The translations under genes and the position numbers were made by a program. Below are positions 17,545-26,456 of a stretch of DNA of 64,000 nt, piece after piece; within the stretch, counting starts at the first letter, position 1; the number at the start of each line of letters is the position of its first letter. A model generated the notes under the pieces. The model was not told the DNA's origin and made no database searches. It was given only the letters and a program-made list of their open reading frames with translations. Source of the stretch: Cereibacter sphaeroides (GTDB lineage: Bacteria > Pseudomonadota > Alphaproteobacteria > Rhodobacterales > Rhodobacteraceae); NCBI GenBank assembly GCA_003243455.1, contig QFQS01000008.1, forward strand, positions 20,343-84,342. The letters are read 5' to 3'.

Positions 17545-18225
17545 ATGACAGGTTCGCCACCTGAATTGAGAAGTTTTCTCGAAGCCGAGATGTTCTACGG
17601 CGTCAAAAAGCGCGAGCGCATCGCCTATCTGGTGGCGGGCGGCGGGCTGGCCATCGGCCTCATGGGCATGATCGCTGTCGTCACAATGCTCCCCTTGAAG
17701 CAAACCGAAGCCTTTCTCGCCATCGTCGACAAGGACACTGGTGTCGCCGAACGCGTGGTCGCAGTGGAAAAGGCCGGGATCGAACAGGCTGAAGCCATCC
17801 GGCAAAGCCTGCTCTTTGCCTATGTCACCGACCGCGAAACCTATGACCAGCACGACAATGAGTCCCGCATCCTGCGCGCCTACACATGGTCTGAAGGCAA
17901 TGCCCGCCAAGGGCTGATAAGCCTCTGGACGGAAGGCAACGCCAACTATCCGCCAATACTCTATGGCCAGAATTCCAAGGTGGTCATCGATATCCTGTCG
18001 ATTACCCCGGTGACGGACACAACCGCCCAGGTGCGGTTCACCAAGACCTGGGTTTCGGATGGCGAGGGCGTGCCTGACCGGATCGGCAAGTTCACCGCGA
18101 CCGTCACCTATCGCTTCGAGCCCTCCAAACAGACCGCGCTCGATCTCGTTTGGCAGAACCCAACCGGGTTTTTGGTGACGGACTACCGCATCACTGCAGA
18201 AACCTTGGCCCCCACGGAGGAATGA
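17545..18225 (+). CDS. virB8: VirB8 assembly factor
   Basis: This is a 226-residue bitopic inner-membrane protein with a short cytoplasmic N-terminus, one membrane helix at about residues 30-50 (AYLVAGGGLAIGLMGMIAVV) and a periplasmic NTF2-like domain with YVTDRETYD and VRFTKTW. Length and topology match VirB8, the nucleation factor of the channel. TGGAGAAATGTA precedes the ATG. Confidence 0.92.
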   Translation: MTGSPPELRSFLEAEMFYGVKKRERIAYLVAGGGLAIGLMGMIAVVTMLPLKQTEAFLAIVDKDTGVAERVVAVEKAGIEQAEAIRQSLLFAYVTDRETYDQHDNESRILRAYTWSEGNARQGLISLWTEGNANYPPILYGQNSKVVIDILSITPVTDTTAQVRFTKTWVSDGEGVPDRIGKFTATVTYRFEPSKQTALDLVWQNPTGFLVTDYRITAETLAPTEE

Positions 18226-18226
18226 C

Positions 18227-18943
18227 ATGACCCATCCACTGACCCTTCCTGCGCTCGGCCTTCTGCTCTCGATGACCGCCCTGCCCGTTTTTTCCGAAAC
18301 CGCGCCGAAGCCCGGCAGCCATGATGCCCGCGTGACCTATGCCACCTACCAGGAGGGGCAGGTTTACCGGATCAACACGCGTCTCAGAAACGTGACTCTT
18401 GTCGAGCTTGGTGAAGGCGAGAAGATCCAGTCCATTGCCATCGGCGATCTGGAAAGCTTCAAGATCGACAAGCTGGAGCGCTCCAACCTGTTCATCATCA
18501 AGCCAGTCGTCGCCGGGGCCACGACCAACCTGACGGTCGAGACGCAGCGCAACATCTACTTTTTGCAAGTGACAGAAGGTGGTCGTGGAGAACCGAACTA
18601 TTCGGTGAAGTTCACCGTGCCGGGCAGCACGCGTGCGGCTGCAACCGACACTGACATCCCACCCTCCCTGCCAATGACCTACAAAATCATGAAGAAGGGC
18701 CGCGCCCTCCCCGATTTCGCGCCTGTTTCCATCTCGGATGACGGGCGAAAGACCACCTTTGTCATCCCACCCGGCGCGCCAATGCCGACGATCTTCCGGG
18801 CCGATGCGAAGGGCCAGGAATACGCGGTCAATTCTTCCGTCCGTGGCACCACCATCACCGTCAGCACCCGATCTGAGCGTTGGGTGCTGCGCTATGGCGA
18901 AGAATACGTTTGCGTCACCGCCGAGCCGGGGGTCAGCCAATGA
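18227..18943 (+). CDS. virB9: VirB9 outer-membrane core complex protein
   Basis: This 238-residue periplasmic protein has a signal peptide (ending about VFSETA) and the VirB9 pattern: VYRINTRLRNVTLVELGEGE near the N-terminus, and a C-terminal domain with KTTFVIPPGAPMPTIFRAD. It overlaps virB10 by ATGA. With VirB7 and VirB10 it forms the outer-membrane core. Confidence 0.93.
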   Translation: MTHPLTLPALGLLLSMTALPVFSETAPKPGSHDARVTYATYQEGQVYRINTRLRNVTLVELGEGEKIQSIAIGDLESFKIDKLERSNLFIIKPVVAGATTNLTVETQRNIYFLQVTEGGRGEPNYSVKFTVPGSTRAAATDTDIPPSLPMTYKIMKKGRALPDFAPVSISDDGRKTTFVIPPGAPMPTIFRADAKGQEYAVNSSVRGTTITVSTRSERWVLRYGEEYVCVTAEPGVSQ

Positions 18944-20259
18944 CTGACGAGACCCAGGCCGAAAAGCTCACTGCCCGTATGGAGCGCATGAGGCCTTCCG
19001 AGGCCCCAAAGCGCCGTCGGGGCATAAACCCTTACGCGCTTTCCGCCGTTACGGCCGCCGCCGGTGTCGGCGTCGGGGCATGGCTGGTTTTGGCCGCACC
19101 AGATGCACCTGCCCCGGCACCCGCGATCGAGACCGCCTCGGTCAGCGATTTCCAAGGCGATGGCACGGGAACCGACGGCTTCAGCGTTTCGCGGCCAAAG
19201 CCGCAGATCGTCCCTGCACCGCCGGACACATCCGAGGCGGAACGGCTGCAGGCCGAGATCGAGGCGTTGAACGCTCAGATCGCCGATCTCAAGGCCAATC
19301 CGGTGACCGTCACGGATGAGGCCGCATTGGCAGACCTGAAGGCGCAAGTTGCAGCCCTTGATGCCGATGCAAAGTCCCGGGCGGCAGCTCTCTCCGACCT
19401 TGAGCGCGAGAACATTCGGCTGCAGACCGAACTCGAGACCAAGTCCCTGATCGATGGCGATTCCGAGGCTGGGGCCGCCCGCGCCCGGGAGGAAGAACTG
19501 GCCCGGCGCAGGCAGGAAGCTGAAATGCTGAAGGAGGCGCAGATCCATTCTGATATGGTGGCACTGCGATCCAGCATGGACATGGGCGGTGAGGCTGGCG
19601 CAGCTGCCCCTACCCCGGGTGCGCCGGGACAGGCCGCCACCGGCGATGATGCGTTTCGCAGGGCTGGCGCCAAGGCGGCCGAAGTTAGGCAGGCGGAGGT
19701 CATCGCCGATCCTGCCCATACGGTGATGCAAGGCACGTTGATCGAAGCGGCCCTCGAGACCGCGATCAGCACGGATCTAGCGGGCAATGTGTCGGCCATC
19801 GTCAGCCACGATGTCTGGTCATTCGATATGTCCCGCGTGCTCATCCCGCGCGGCTCGCGCTTGTTTGGGCGGTATGATGCCGAGGTCGAAGCCGGTCAGC
19901 GGCGCGTACTGATCGCCTGGGACCGGCTGGTCACCACCGACGGTCAATCCGTCACCCTTGCAGCATACGGCACGGATCGGATCGGACGCTCGGGCCTGCC
20001 CGGCACGGTGCGGAACCATTTCCTCCAGCGTTTTGGTACGGCCGCCTTGATCTCTGTGATCGGCGCCGTGCCCACCATCGCATCTGCACGCTATGCAGAT
20101 GATGAGGTCGCCTCGGACACCGCCGAAAACGTCGGCACGGATCTCGGCGAGGCGGTCAATACGGTGATGGCCGATTATCTCAGTATCCCGCCGACGATTA
20201 GCGTCAATCAGGGCGCGGTCGTGATGATCCGGGTCGATGCCGATCTGGCGTTTTACTGA
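18940..20259 (+). CDS. virB10: VirB10 envelope-spanning protein
   Basis: This 439-residue protein spans both membranes. It has a cytoplasmic N-terminus rich in Arg, one membrane helix at about residues 30-52, a proline/alanine-rich then coiled-coil periplasmic region (LQAEIEALNAQIADLKA), and a C-terminal beta-barrel domain starting around residue 265 with LIEAALETAIST, VLIPRGSRLFGRYD and ILIAWDRL-type sequence. ATG 18940 overlaps virB9. The coiled-coil linker is longer than in Agrobacterium VirB10 (about 380 residues). Confidence 0.94.
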   Translation: MTDETQAEKLTARMERMRPSEAPKRRRGINPYALSAVTAAAGVGVGAWLVLAAPDAPAPAPAIETASVSDFQGDGTGTDGFSVSRPKPQIVPAPPDTSEAERLQAEIEALNAQIADLKANPVTVTDEAALADLKAQVAALDADAKSRAAALSDLERENIRLQTELETKSLIDGDSEAGAARAREEELARRRQEAEMLKEAQIHSDMVALRSSMDMGGEAGAAAPTPGAPGQAATGDDAFRRAGAKAAEVRQAEVIADPAHTVMQGTLIEAALETAISTDLAGNVSAIVSHDVWSFDMSRVLIPRGSRLFGRYDAEVEAGQRRVLIAWDRLVTTDGQSVTLAAYGTDRIGRSGLPGTVRNHFLQRFGTAALISVIGAVPTIASARYADDEVASDTAENVGTDLGEAVNTVMADYLSIPPTISVNQGAVVMIRVDADLAFY

Positions 20260-21245
20260 TGAGCTATCTCGACACCTATCTTGGGCAGCTCGATGCCGCC
20301 CTGTCGGACCCGGCCGTCATGGAACTGGCAATCAATGCCGATGGGTCGATCTGGCTGGAGCGCGCGGGGCAAATCCATATGACCTCAAGCGGTCTTGCCG
20401 CCCTGCCCGCCCGCTCCGTGCGGGATCTGGCCTCCCAGATCGCGAACTCGACGTCGAACACTTTCACGGAAACGGCGCCGCTGGTTTCGGCGGCGGTGAG
20501 CTACCGCGATCTGATGCTGCGCTGTCAGGTGGTAGGCACGCCCGCCGTCTCCGGTGGCACAGTCATCGGCATCCGGGTGTTTCGGTCCCGGCAGGGAGAT
20601 GTCCGGCGAACGGCCAAATCTTTCAGCTTTCTGCGCGGCCAAGAAAACTCTCTGGAAGAGGAGCGCCGCACGATGGTGGCAGAGATCCGTGCCGGATCGG
20701 AAGGGGCGGATGTTGAGGCATTCCTCAGCAAGCTGGTCTCCGAGCGGCTGAATGTCATCGTCTCGGGCGGCACCTCGACCGGCAAGACCGAGCTCGGCCG
20801 CAAGCTTCTGGAAATGGTCGCCTCCGACGAGCGGATCGTCACCATCGAAGATTCCCTCGAACTCCTCCCCGGCCAGCCCAATTCCGTCAGCCTGATCGCG
20901 CAGCGTGACGAGGGTTCGCCCCGCTCTGCCGACAAGCTTTTGCAGGCCACGCTGCGCCTGCGACCTGACCGGATCATTCTGGGCGAATTGCGCGGGGCCG
21001 AAGCCGCGACGTTTCTAGATGCGATCAACACCGGGCATTCGGGATCCTTCACCACGCTGCACGCCCATTCGGCCCGCAAGGCCATGGACCGCCTCGCACT
21101 TCTGGTGATGGCGCAGGGCACCAAGCTCAGCTTTGGCGAGGTCATCCGATACCTTCAGACCTCGATCGACGTGATCCTGCAGATGGGCCGCATCGGCGAT
21201 CAGCGCGGGATCATGGAGATGTATTTCCCCAGCCTCGACGACTGA
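20259..21245 (+). CDS. virB11: VirB11 hexameric ATPase
   Basis: This 328-residue traffic ATPase has Walker A GGTSTGKTE (about residues 169-177), the Asp box TIEDSLEL, Walker B ILGELRGAEA and the His box SGSFTTLHAHS. It starts at the last base of the virB10 stop, so the two genes are coupled. It should cooperate with VirB4 and VirD4 in switching between pilus assembly and DNA transfer. Confidence 0.95.
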   Translation: MSYLDTYLGQLDAALSDPAVMELAINADGSIWLERAGQIHMTSSGLAALPARSVRDLASQIANSTSNTFTETAPLVSAAVSYRDLMLRCQVVGTPAVSGGTVIGIRVFRSRQGDVRRTAKSFSFLRGQENSLEEERRTMVAEIRAGSEGADVEAFLSKLVSERLNVIVSGGTSTGKTELGRKLLEMVASDERIVTIEDSLELLPGQPNSVSLIAQRDEGSPRSADKLLQATLRLRPDRIILGELRGAEAATFLDAINTGHSGSFTTLHAHSARKAMDRLALLVMAQGTKLSFGEVIRYLQTSIDVILQMGRIGDQRGIMEMYFPSLDD

Positions 21246-21306
21246 AGCCCCCGCAGCGCCCGCCCTCCCCTTCACCATTTCCGGCTCTTTGCCCCGCAGG
21301 TACCCA

Positions 21307-23490
21307 ATGGAAAACGACAACAATGAAGGGCTGAACCGCCCGGGAAAAGAGCGCAGCGATTTGGAGCGTCCGGCCACAGAGCGACCCAAGGAATACTTCT
21401 CGGTTCGCCTGACGCTTTCAGGGGCGGCGCAGGAATTCGACGATCCCCGCCAGGCGGGCGAAGCGTTCTTCCGCGCCGATCCGGCAGAGCGGCCTTCGGT
21501 CGCGCATATCGATGGCAACACCGCGCGCACCATGGCCCGGACAGAAATTCACGGCGTCCATGAAACGGGCAAGACGCGGTATTTCAAATCACTGCCGGAC
21601 TCCCATGCGCCGGATGCCGAGTTCCGCGCCGGGTTCTTGAACGCAATGGAAGCCTCGCTCACCGAGCGGTTGGGCAAGATTGAGTGGGGCAAGGATGGCC
21701 CTGCCGTGACCGAACGGCTCGATACAGGTCTGAGGGATGATCTCGAGGCCTTCGCCCGCCGCGCACCTGAAAAGGCAGCGGTGCTTTGGGCCGATCATAG
21801 CGACGCGGTCCCGCCCGGGCCGACATTGCGCGCGGCGGTGCAAGCCCGGGAGGAAGTAGCGGATCGAGAGGTGACCGCGTATCAGGATGCCCTTGCCGAA
21901 AAGCCGCCCATTATCGCCACGGGAGACTGGGTCACGACCGATGCAAATGTCGAGTTGCGGCCCGTGGCGGTTGCAACTGATCGGGGCATTCACACGGGCT
22001 ATGAAGCAAATCTTCCGGAAGGGGAAAATGAGGTCACCTATTCGGAGCGCAGTTTCCCAAATTCGCGCGAGGCGCTGCGCCATGCCTATGATTTCTATGA
22101 AGGGGGCGAAGAAGGTCTTGAGTTGGCCGTAAAGCGCGCGGCTGAGATGGACCGAGAGTTGGTGGAAGAACCCGACCGCGGGCCGGAAGGGCTTGTCCTT
22201 GAGCATCGACCACAGCCCGAGTTCGCCCGCCCCGAGACCGCAATCTACGCAGGCGACGAGGCGCAGCTCGTCCTGACTCTAGGCCAGGACACTGAAAACA
22301 CCCGCGATCTGGCTGAACGCCTCGTCGCCGACCCGGAATTCCGCAAGGCGGTGGCCGAGCATGTCCCGAATGCCGAGGCCACACTCGGCACTGGTCGCTT
22401 TGTCGACGGCGAAGGCTCCGCCGGGTTTCTGCCCGAAGAGCTTTTGGCCGTCACCTCCTATGGTCGTGATGGCGGTGCCGATGTTCTCGCGAAGTTTCCC
22501 GATGAAGGGCCGCTCAGCGAAGCCTTGGCCAAGCATCTCGCGCAAAGCCCGGTGATGGCAGCCTATGTCGAAGAAGAACGGCAACGGAGCGATTTTGCTT
22601 CCGACCCAGCGCGGGCAATCTCGGCCTGGGTGGCGCAATCAACCGCGCAGATCGATCGATTGCCGTCGGACCGACAGGACGACCTGAGATCTGAAATGCA
22701 GGGCATCGCCAAGGAAGCAGCGGCGGCCTTTGGGCGGGATCGACAGCAGTCGGAAATCGAAGCCCCACCCCGTTCGACCCTTTACAGCACCACGATCAGC
22801 GCGAACACGTTGGCGATTGCCGGGGCCGAGAACAATCTCGACGAGAGCAGCGCCAAAATGCTGAGCGCTACTTTGAGCCTCCACGCGAACATCGCTGGGA
22901 TCGATTTCAAGAAGCTTGAGACGCGACTCGAAACTGGGGCGGCCAACGCCCGCGAAGAAGAGTCGTGGGTAAAATCCGATATTGCCGATGTCGCCAAGCG
23001 GCATGGCTTTGATCTTAGCAGCGCCCAAGGTCGCAATTCGGCGGCCGAGCGGGTGGATCGCTTCTACGAACGCGCCGCCGAATTGATCCAGTCCGCCCGC
23101 AGCATCGAAGTAACCCGCAGCCCTGACCCGCTGGTGGAGGCATTGGGCTCGCTGGCCCGCGTCCATGCCGCCCAAGGCTTCGTCGCCTTCCGAAGCGAAA
23201 ATCAGGCGCGGGACTTCGCCGAAGAAATGAAGGAGCGCTACGGGGCGAACGTGTTGAAAGACATTGCCGCAGGCCGGACCGAGGCACTGGCCAAGGACGT
23301 GCCCGACCCGGCCGCTCGGGCGGCAATGGCCGTTGCCGTCGTCTCGGCGGCCAAGGAACACCCCGCGCTTGGTCTCAGCGCGCATGAAGCGGAGGCAGCA
23401 GAACGCAGAATGGTGGCGCAGGCGGCATCGCGGCCGCCGGAACACGCGCGGGCACATGCTCACGATCGAAACCAAGACCGGGAGTTTTGA
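21307..23490 (+). CDS. 727-residue conjugation accessory protein with relaxase-like C-terminal region
   Basis: This protein has no signal peptide or membrane helix and is likely cytoplasmic. The N-terminal part (about residues 25-130: YFSVRLTLSGAAQEFDD and YFKSLPDSHAPDAEFRAGF) is unknown to me. The C-terminal 240 residues match the C-terminus of the relaxase encoded at 40634-42460: shared blocks include RLETGAANAxEExxWVxSD, FYExAAxLIxxxRxxEV, LxxALGSxxRxxxAxGxxxF, and AVVSAAKxHxAxGLxxxEAxxAERxx. It sits 61 bases after virB11 and directly before virD4, so a role in bringing the relaxase-DNA complex to the coupling protein is plausible but inferred. Confidence 0.75.
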   Translation: MENDNNEGLNRPGKERSDLERPATERPKEYFSVRLTLSGAAQEFDDPRQAGEAFFRADPAERPSVAHIDGNTARTMARTEIHGVHETGKTRYFKSLPDSHAPDAEFRAGFLNAMEASLTERLGKIEWGKDGPAVTERLDTGLRDDLEAFARRAPEKAAVLWADHSDAVPPGPTLRAAVQAREEVADREVTAYQDALAEKPPIIATGDWVTTDANVELRPVAVATDRGIHTGYEANLPEGENEVTYSERSFPNSREALRHAYDFYEGGEEGLELAVKRAAEMDRELVEEPDRGPEGLVLEHRPQPEFARPETAIYAGDEAQLVLTLGQDTENTRDLAERLVADPEFRKAVAEHVPNAEATLGTGRFVDGEGSAGFLPEELLAVTSYGRDGGADVLAKFPDEGPLSEALAKHLAQSPVMAAYVEEERQRSDFASDPARAISAWVAQSTAQIDRLPSDRQDDLRSEMQGIAKEAAAAFGRDRQQSEIEAPPRSTLYSTTISANTLAIAGAENNLDESSAKMLSATLSLHANIAGIDFKKLETRLETGAANAREEESWVKSDIADVAKRHGFDLSSAQGRNSAAERVDRFYERAAELIQSARSIEVTRSPDPLVEALGSLARVHAAQGFVAFRSENQARDFAEEMKERYGANVLKDIAAGRTEALAKDVPDPAARAAMAVAVVSAAKEHPALGLSAHEAEAAERRMVAQAASRPPEHARAHAHDRNQDREF

Positions 23491-23492
23491 TC

Positions 23493-25484
23493 ATGCAACG
23501 CATTGCTTTGCTGCTTCCCCTTGGCCTCACCTCCGGCCTGCTGGTTGGTCTCATCGCCGGGGGCCTTGTCCTCAACCTGATCTTGGGGCGCGATCCGAAC
23601 GCAACCGGCATCTTTGTCCTGATTGCCGAGTTCCCCGGTTTCGCCCGGCTGACCTCAGTGCCCTGGGTCCTGCCTTGGCAGATCGTCGGCGCGTCGACCG
23701 TGATCTTCACGGTTGCGGCCGTCGCCCTGACATTCCGCCAACAGCTCACCGAATACGGTCAGGCCAAGTTCCAGGCGCGCGCTGAAATGAAGGCCAATGG
23801 CCTTCTGCAACCTTTGGGCACGGGGATGGTCTTCGGCAAGCTCGGGGCACCGTCTAAGACCGCACCTTATGTCAGCGCCACGTTCCAGAAATTTCCACAT
23901 TGCCTTGTCGTGGCGCCCACCCGGGCAGGCAAAGGCGTGGGCTATGTCATCCCGAACACGCTTCTGTTTAACGGCAGCATCGTCGTGCTCGACGTGAAGG
24001 GTGAGATTTTCGAGTCCACCTCCCGGCACCGGCAAGCCGAAGGCGATGCGGTCTATCGGTTCTCACCCTTCGATTTTGAACATCCAACCCATCGCTATAA
24101 CCCGCTGGAGCGCGTCGCCCGGATTGAAAATCTCGAACAACGCTATACCGAACTGGCAAAGATCTCGGACTACTTCTTGACGGTTTCGGAAAAGGGGACG
24201 GCTGGTGACTTCCTGACCGAGGGGCGCGAACTCTTCGTGGCCGCTGGCCTGCTAGCGATTGAGCGCGGCAAGCCGACCATCGGCGAGATCAGCCGCATCC
24301 TCTTTGGTAGGGGTGCCACCCAGGAGGTTTACGGTGAGCATGCCGAGGAGGTGAAACATATCAACGCTGCCCAGACCTTCCGCAAGTTTGCGGGATATTC
24401 TGACCGGACCTTGTCATCCCACGCTTCAGTTCTTGGTGGCGCGGGCATGACGCTTTGGAACAACCCGGCCGTCGACCGCGCGACCTCCGGCAACGACTTC
24501 TCCTTCGCTGACCTGCGCAAGCGGCCGATGTCGATCTATGTCGTCGTCAACGCCGATGACATCCGTACCCTGTCGCCTCTGGTGCGGCTGTTCTTCGGCG
24601 AGTTGATCGCCACCATGCGCTCCACCCTCCCCGACCCGAAATCAGAGCCTTGGCCTGTCATGGTCATGCTGGATGAGTTCGACCAACTGGGACCCATGCC
24701 CATCGTTGAACAGGCCCTGAAACAGCTCGCGGGTCACGGTGCGCGGGTGTCGATCATCACCCAGTCGATCCCCGGTCTAGACAACATCTACGGCGAGAAC
24801 GTCCGCCTGTCGCTTGAGTCCGCCGCCGGCATGAAGCTCTACCTCGCCGCGAACGACAAGAAGACGGCGGGCGAGATTTCGGATGCGTTGGGCAAGACGA
24901 CCAAGCTTTCGGTCTCGGACAGCGTTTCTCGGGATCGGGATTTCATGCAGAGGCGGTCGGTCAGTCGGCGCATGGAGGAGCGGCCGCTTCTCACCCCCGA
25001 TGAGGTGCGGCGGTTGAACCCGGATCAAGCCATCCTCATCCCGGAACGGCAGAACCCGCTGTTGGTCCATCGGATCGTGTATTTCCAGGACCCGACGTTC
25101 AAGAAGCTGTTCGAGGCACAGAAAGGTGCCCTCCCCTATCCGCCCAAGGAGGCTGCGGACGTGCAGGTCCTGACCCAACGGATGGAGGCGCTGGAACGGC
25201 GTCTGGCAGAAAGGATGGTTGTGGATTTCGTGCGGCCGGAGAAGGCAAAGACTGAAGCCCCGGTTGAGCCGGAGCCGAAACTGGCGGCCGAGATTGTGGC
25301 GCGGGAAGAGATCGCGCCAGAGGCCGAGCTGGCTGCAGTCAATGCTGACGTGCTCGTCACGGCGGAACCGGCCAAAGCTATCGCAGAGCCCGAGGTTGAT
25401 CTCGCAGCCTTGAGACCACCCGTCACAATCGCGGTCTCAAAGATGAGCAAATTCTCCAACAACCTCGCAGGCTTGGAACTTTAA
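23493..25484 (+). CDS. virD4: VirD4/TraG-family type IV coupling protein
   Basis: This 663-residue ATPase links the relaxosome to the channel. Two N-terminal membrane helices (about residues 1-30 and 55-80) precede the motor domain with Walker A APTRAGKGVGYV (about residue 147) and Walker B VMLDEFDQLGPM. The C-terminal 110 residues are charged and low-complexity (EAPVEPEPKLAAEIVAREEI), a tail likely to contact substrates. ATG 23493 with GGGAG upstream; it begins just after the preceding stop. Confidence 0.95.
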   Translation: MQRIALLLPLGLTSGLLVGLIAGGLVLNLILGRDPNATGIFVLIAEFPGFARLTSVPWVLPWQIVGASTVIFTVAAVALTFRQQLTEYGQAKFQARAEMKANGLLQPLGTGMVFGKLGAPSKTAPYVSATFQKFPHCLVVAPTRAGKGVGYVIPNTLLFNGSIVVLDVKGEIFESTSRHRQAEGDAVYRFSPFDFEHPTHRYNPLERVARIENLEQRYTELAKISDYFLTVSEKGTAGDFLTEGRELFVAAGLLAIERGKPTIGEISRILFGRGATQEVYGEHAEEVKHINAAQTFRKFAGYSDRTLSSHASVLGGAGMTLWNNPAVDRATSGNDFSFADLRKRPMSIYVVVNADDIRTLSPLVRLFFGELIATMRSTLPDPKSEPWPVMVMLDEFDQLGPMPIVEQALKQLAGHGARVSIITQSIPGLDNIYGENVRLSLESAAGMKLYLAANDKKTAGEISDALGKTTKLSVSDSVSRDRDFMQRRSVSRRMEERPLLTPDEVRRLNPDQAILIPERQNPLLVHRIVYFQDPTFKKLFEAQKGALPYPPKEAADVQVLTQRMEALERRLAERMVVDFVRPEKAKTEAPVEPEPKLAAEIVAREEIAPEAELAAVNADVLVTAEPAKAIAEPEVDLAALRPPVTIAVSKMSKFSNNLAGLEL

Positions 25485-25656
25485 CTCCATCCGGGGATCG
25501 ACTCCGGTCCAATTCGCGTACTTGAATGGGTCGTCGGCTTTGTGAATGCAGGCATTTTCCAGGTTCGGAGGCGATGGTTTTCCATGAAAATACTGGACCA
25601 AACGACCCCTGCCGTGCGAAGAAGGCAGTCTTTTCCAATGCCCACGAGGATTTGCC

Positions 25657-26277
25657 ATGCGACCCGGTCGCCCCGCACATTTGGCCCTGACGCGCCGCGC
25701 GCTCGGCACCCGGCTTGCTGGGTTTGCCGCCGCAATCGGTTTTGGGCAAAGTGCAGCGACCAGCGTGTCAGCCCAACCAGCGTCTACCGTAGATCTCGAA
25801 CTGCGTGACGCGGCCCTCAGGGGTCTCGCCTTGGCAAGCCATCGCGGTGATCCGGTTGCCGCAGCCGCTGCAGAGGCAGCGCTTGCCCGGCTAACGGAAA
25901 CCGATCCTGAAGCCGCCCTTCTCGGCCGCATCTACCAGTTGCTGGACGTACGCCCGGCCACCTATTGGCACGGAGATCTGCCTGCGGCCGCGGCAGCAGA
26001 TCTTTCCGCGCTCCATGGGGCGCTCCGTGCCAGCCAGCCGGTGGCGTTCGGTTACACTGACCTTTCGGGGCAACAGACCACGCGCACGGTCCTACCCCTG
26101 GCCTTGGTGCATCCGCCTCAGGGGGTGAAGTTGCTGGCGTGGTGCGAAGAACGCAGGGGTTTCCGCCAGTTCTTCGTACGCGCAATGCAGGGGCTGACGC
26201 TTGGGGAGGGTGATTTCAGTGGGGATCGTATGGCGCTGCTGCAAGGGTTGCTGGACCAGGAAGCCGCTCGCGGTTGA
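25657..26277 (+). CDS. WYL-domain protein with an apparent twin-arginine signal peptide
   Basis: This 206-residue protein begins with what reads as a Tat signal: a basic n-region, TRRALGTRLAGFAAAIGFG, and an AxA-type site near VSAQP (about residue 40). The C-terminal half is a WYL-type domain (VAFGYTDLSGQQ, LALVHPPQGVKLLAWCEERR and FRQFFVRAMQ). WYL domains normally sense ligands inside cytoplasmic regulators; no DNA-binding HTH is present here. AGGA lies 7 bases before the ATG at 25657. It is the last gene of the plus-strand transfer block. Export is a prediction from sequence appearance. Confidence 0.75.
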   Translation: MRPGRPAHLALTRRALGTRLAGFAAAIGFGQSAATSVSAQPASTVDLELRDAALRGLALASHRGDPVAAAAAEAALARLTETDPEAALLGRIYQLLDVRPATYWHGDLPAAAAADLSALHGALRASQPVAFGYTDLSGQQTTRTVLPLALVHPPQGVKLLAWCEERRGFRQFFVRAMQGLTLGEGDFSGDRMALLQGLLDQEAARG

Positions 26278-26456
26278 CCTTCGGTTGGGTTGACGAAGAA
26301 CACGGCCCAAGCCGGACCTGGACACTTCTCATGCCTGCACCCAGAATCAACCATTCGTTCTTGAGGCGGCAAGGTATGAACCGCGGCTCACTATCTATGG
26401 TTGCGGCCTGACGGCTCATTATGCATGAATGAGGAGTGTAGGAACGAGAGCAAATC

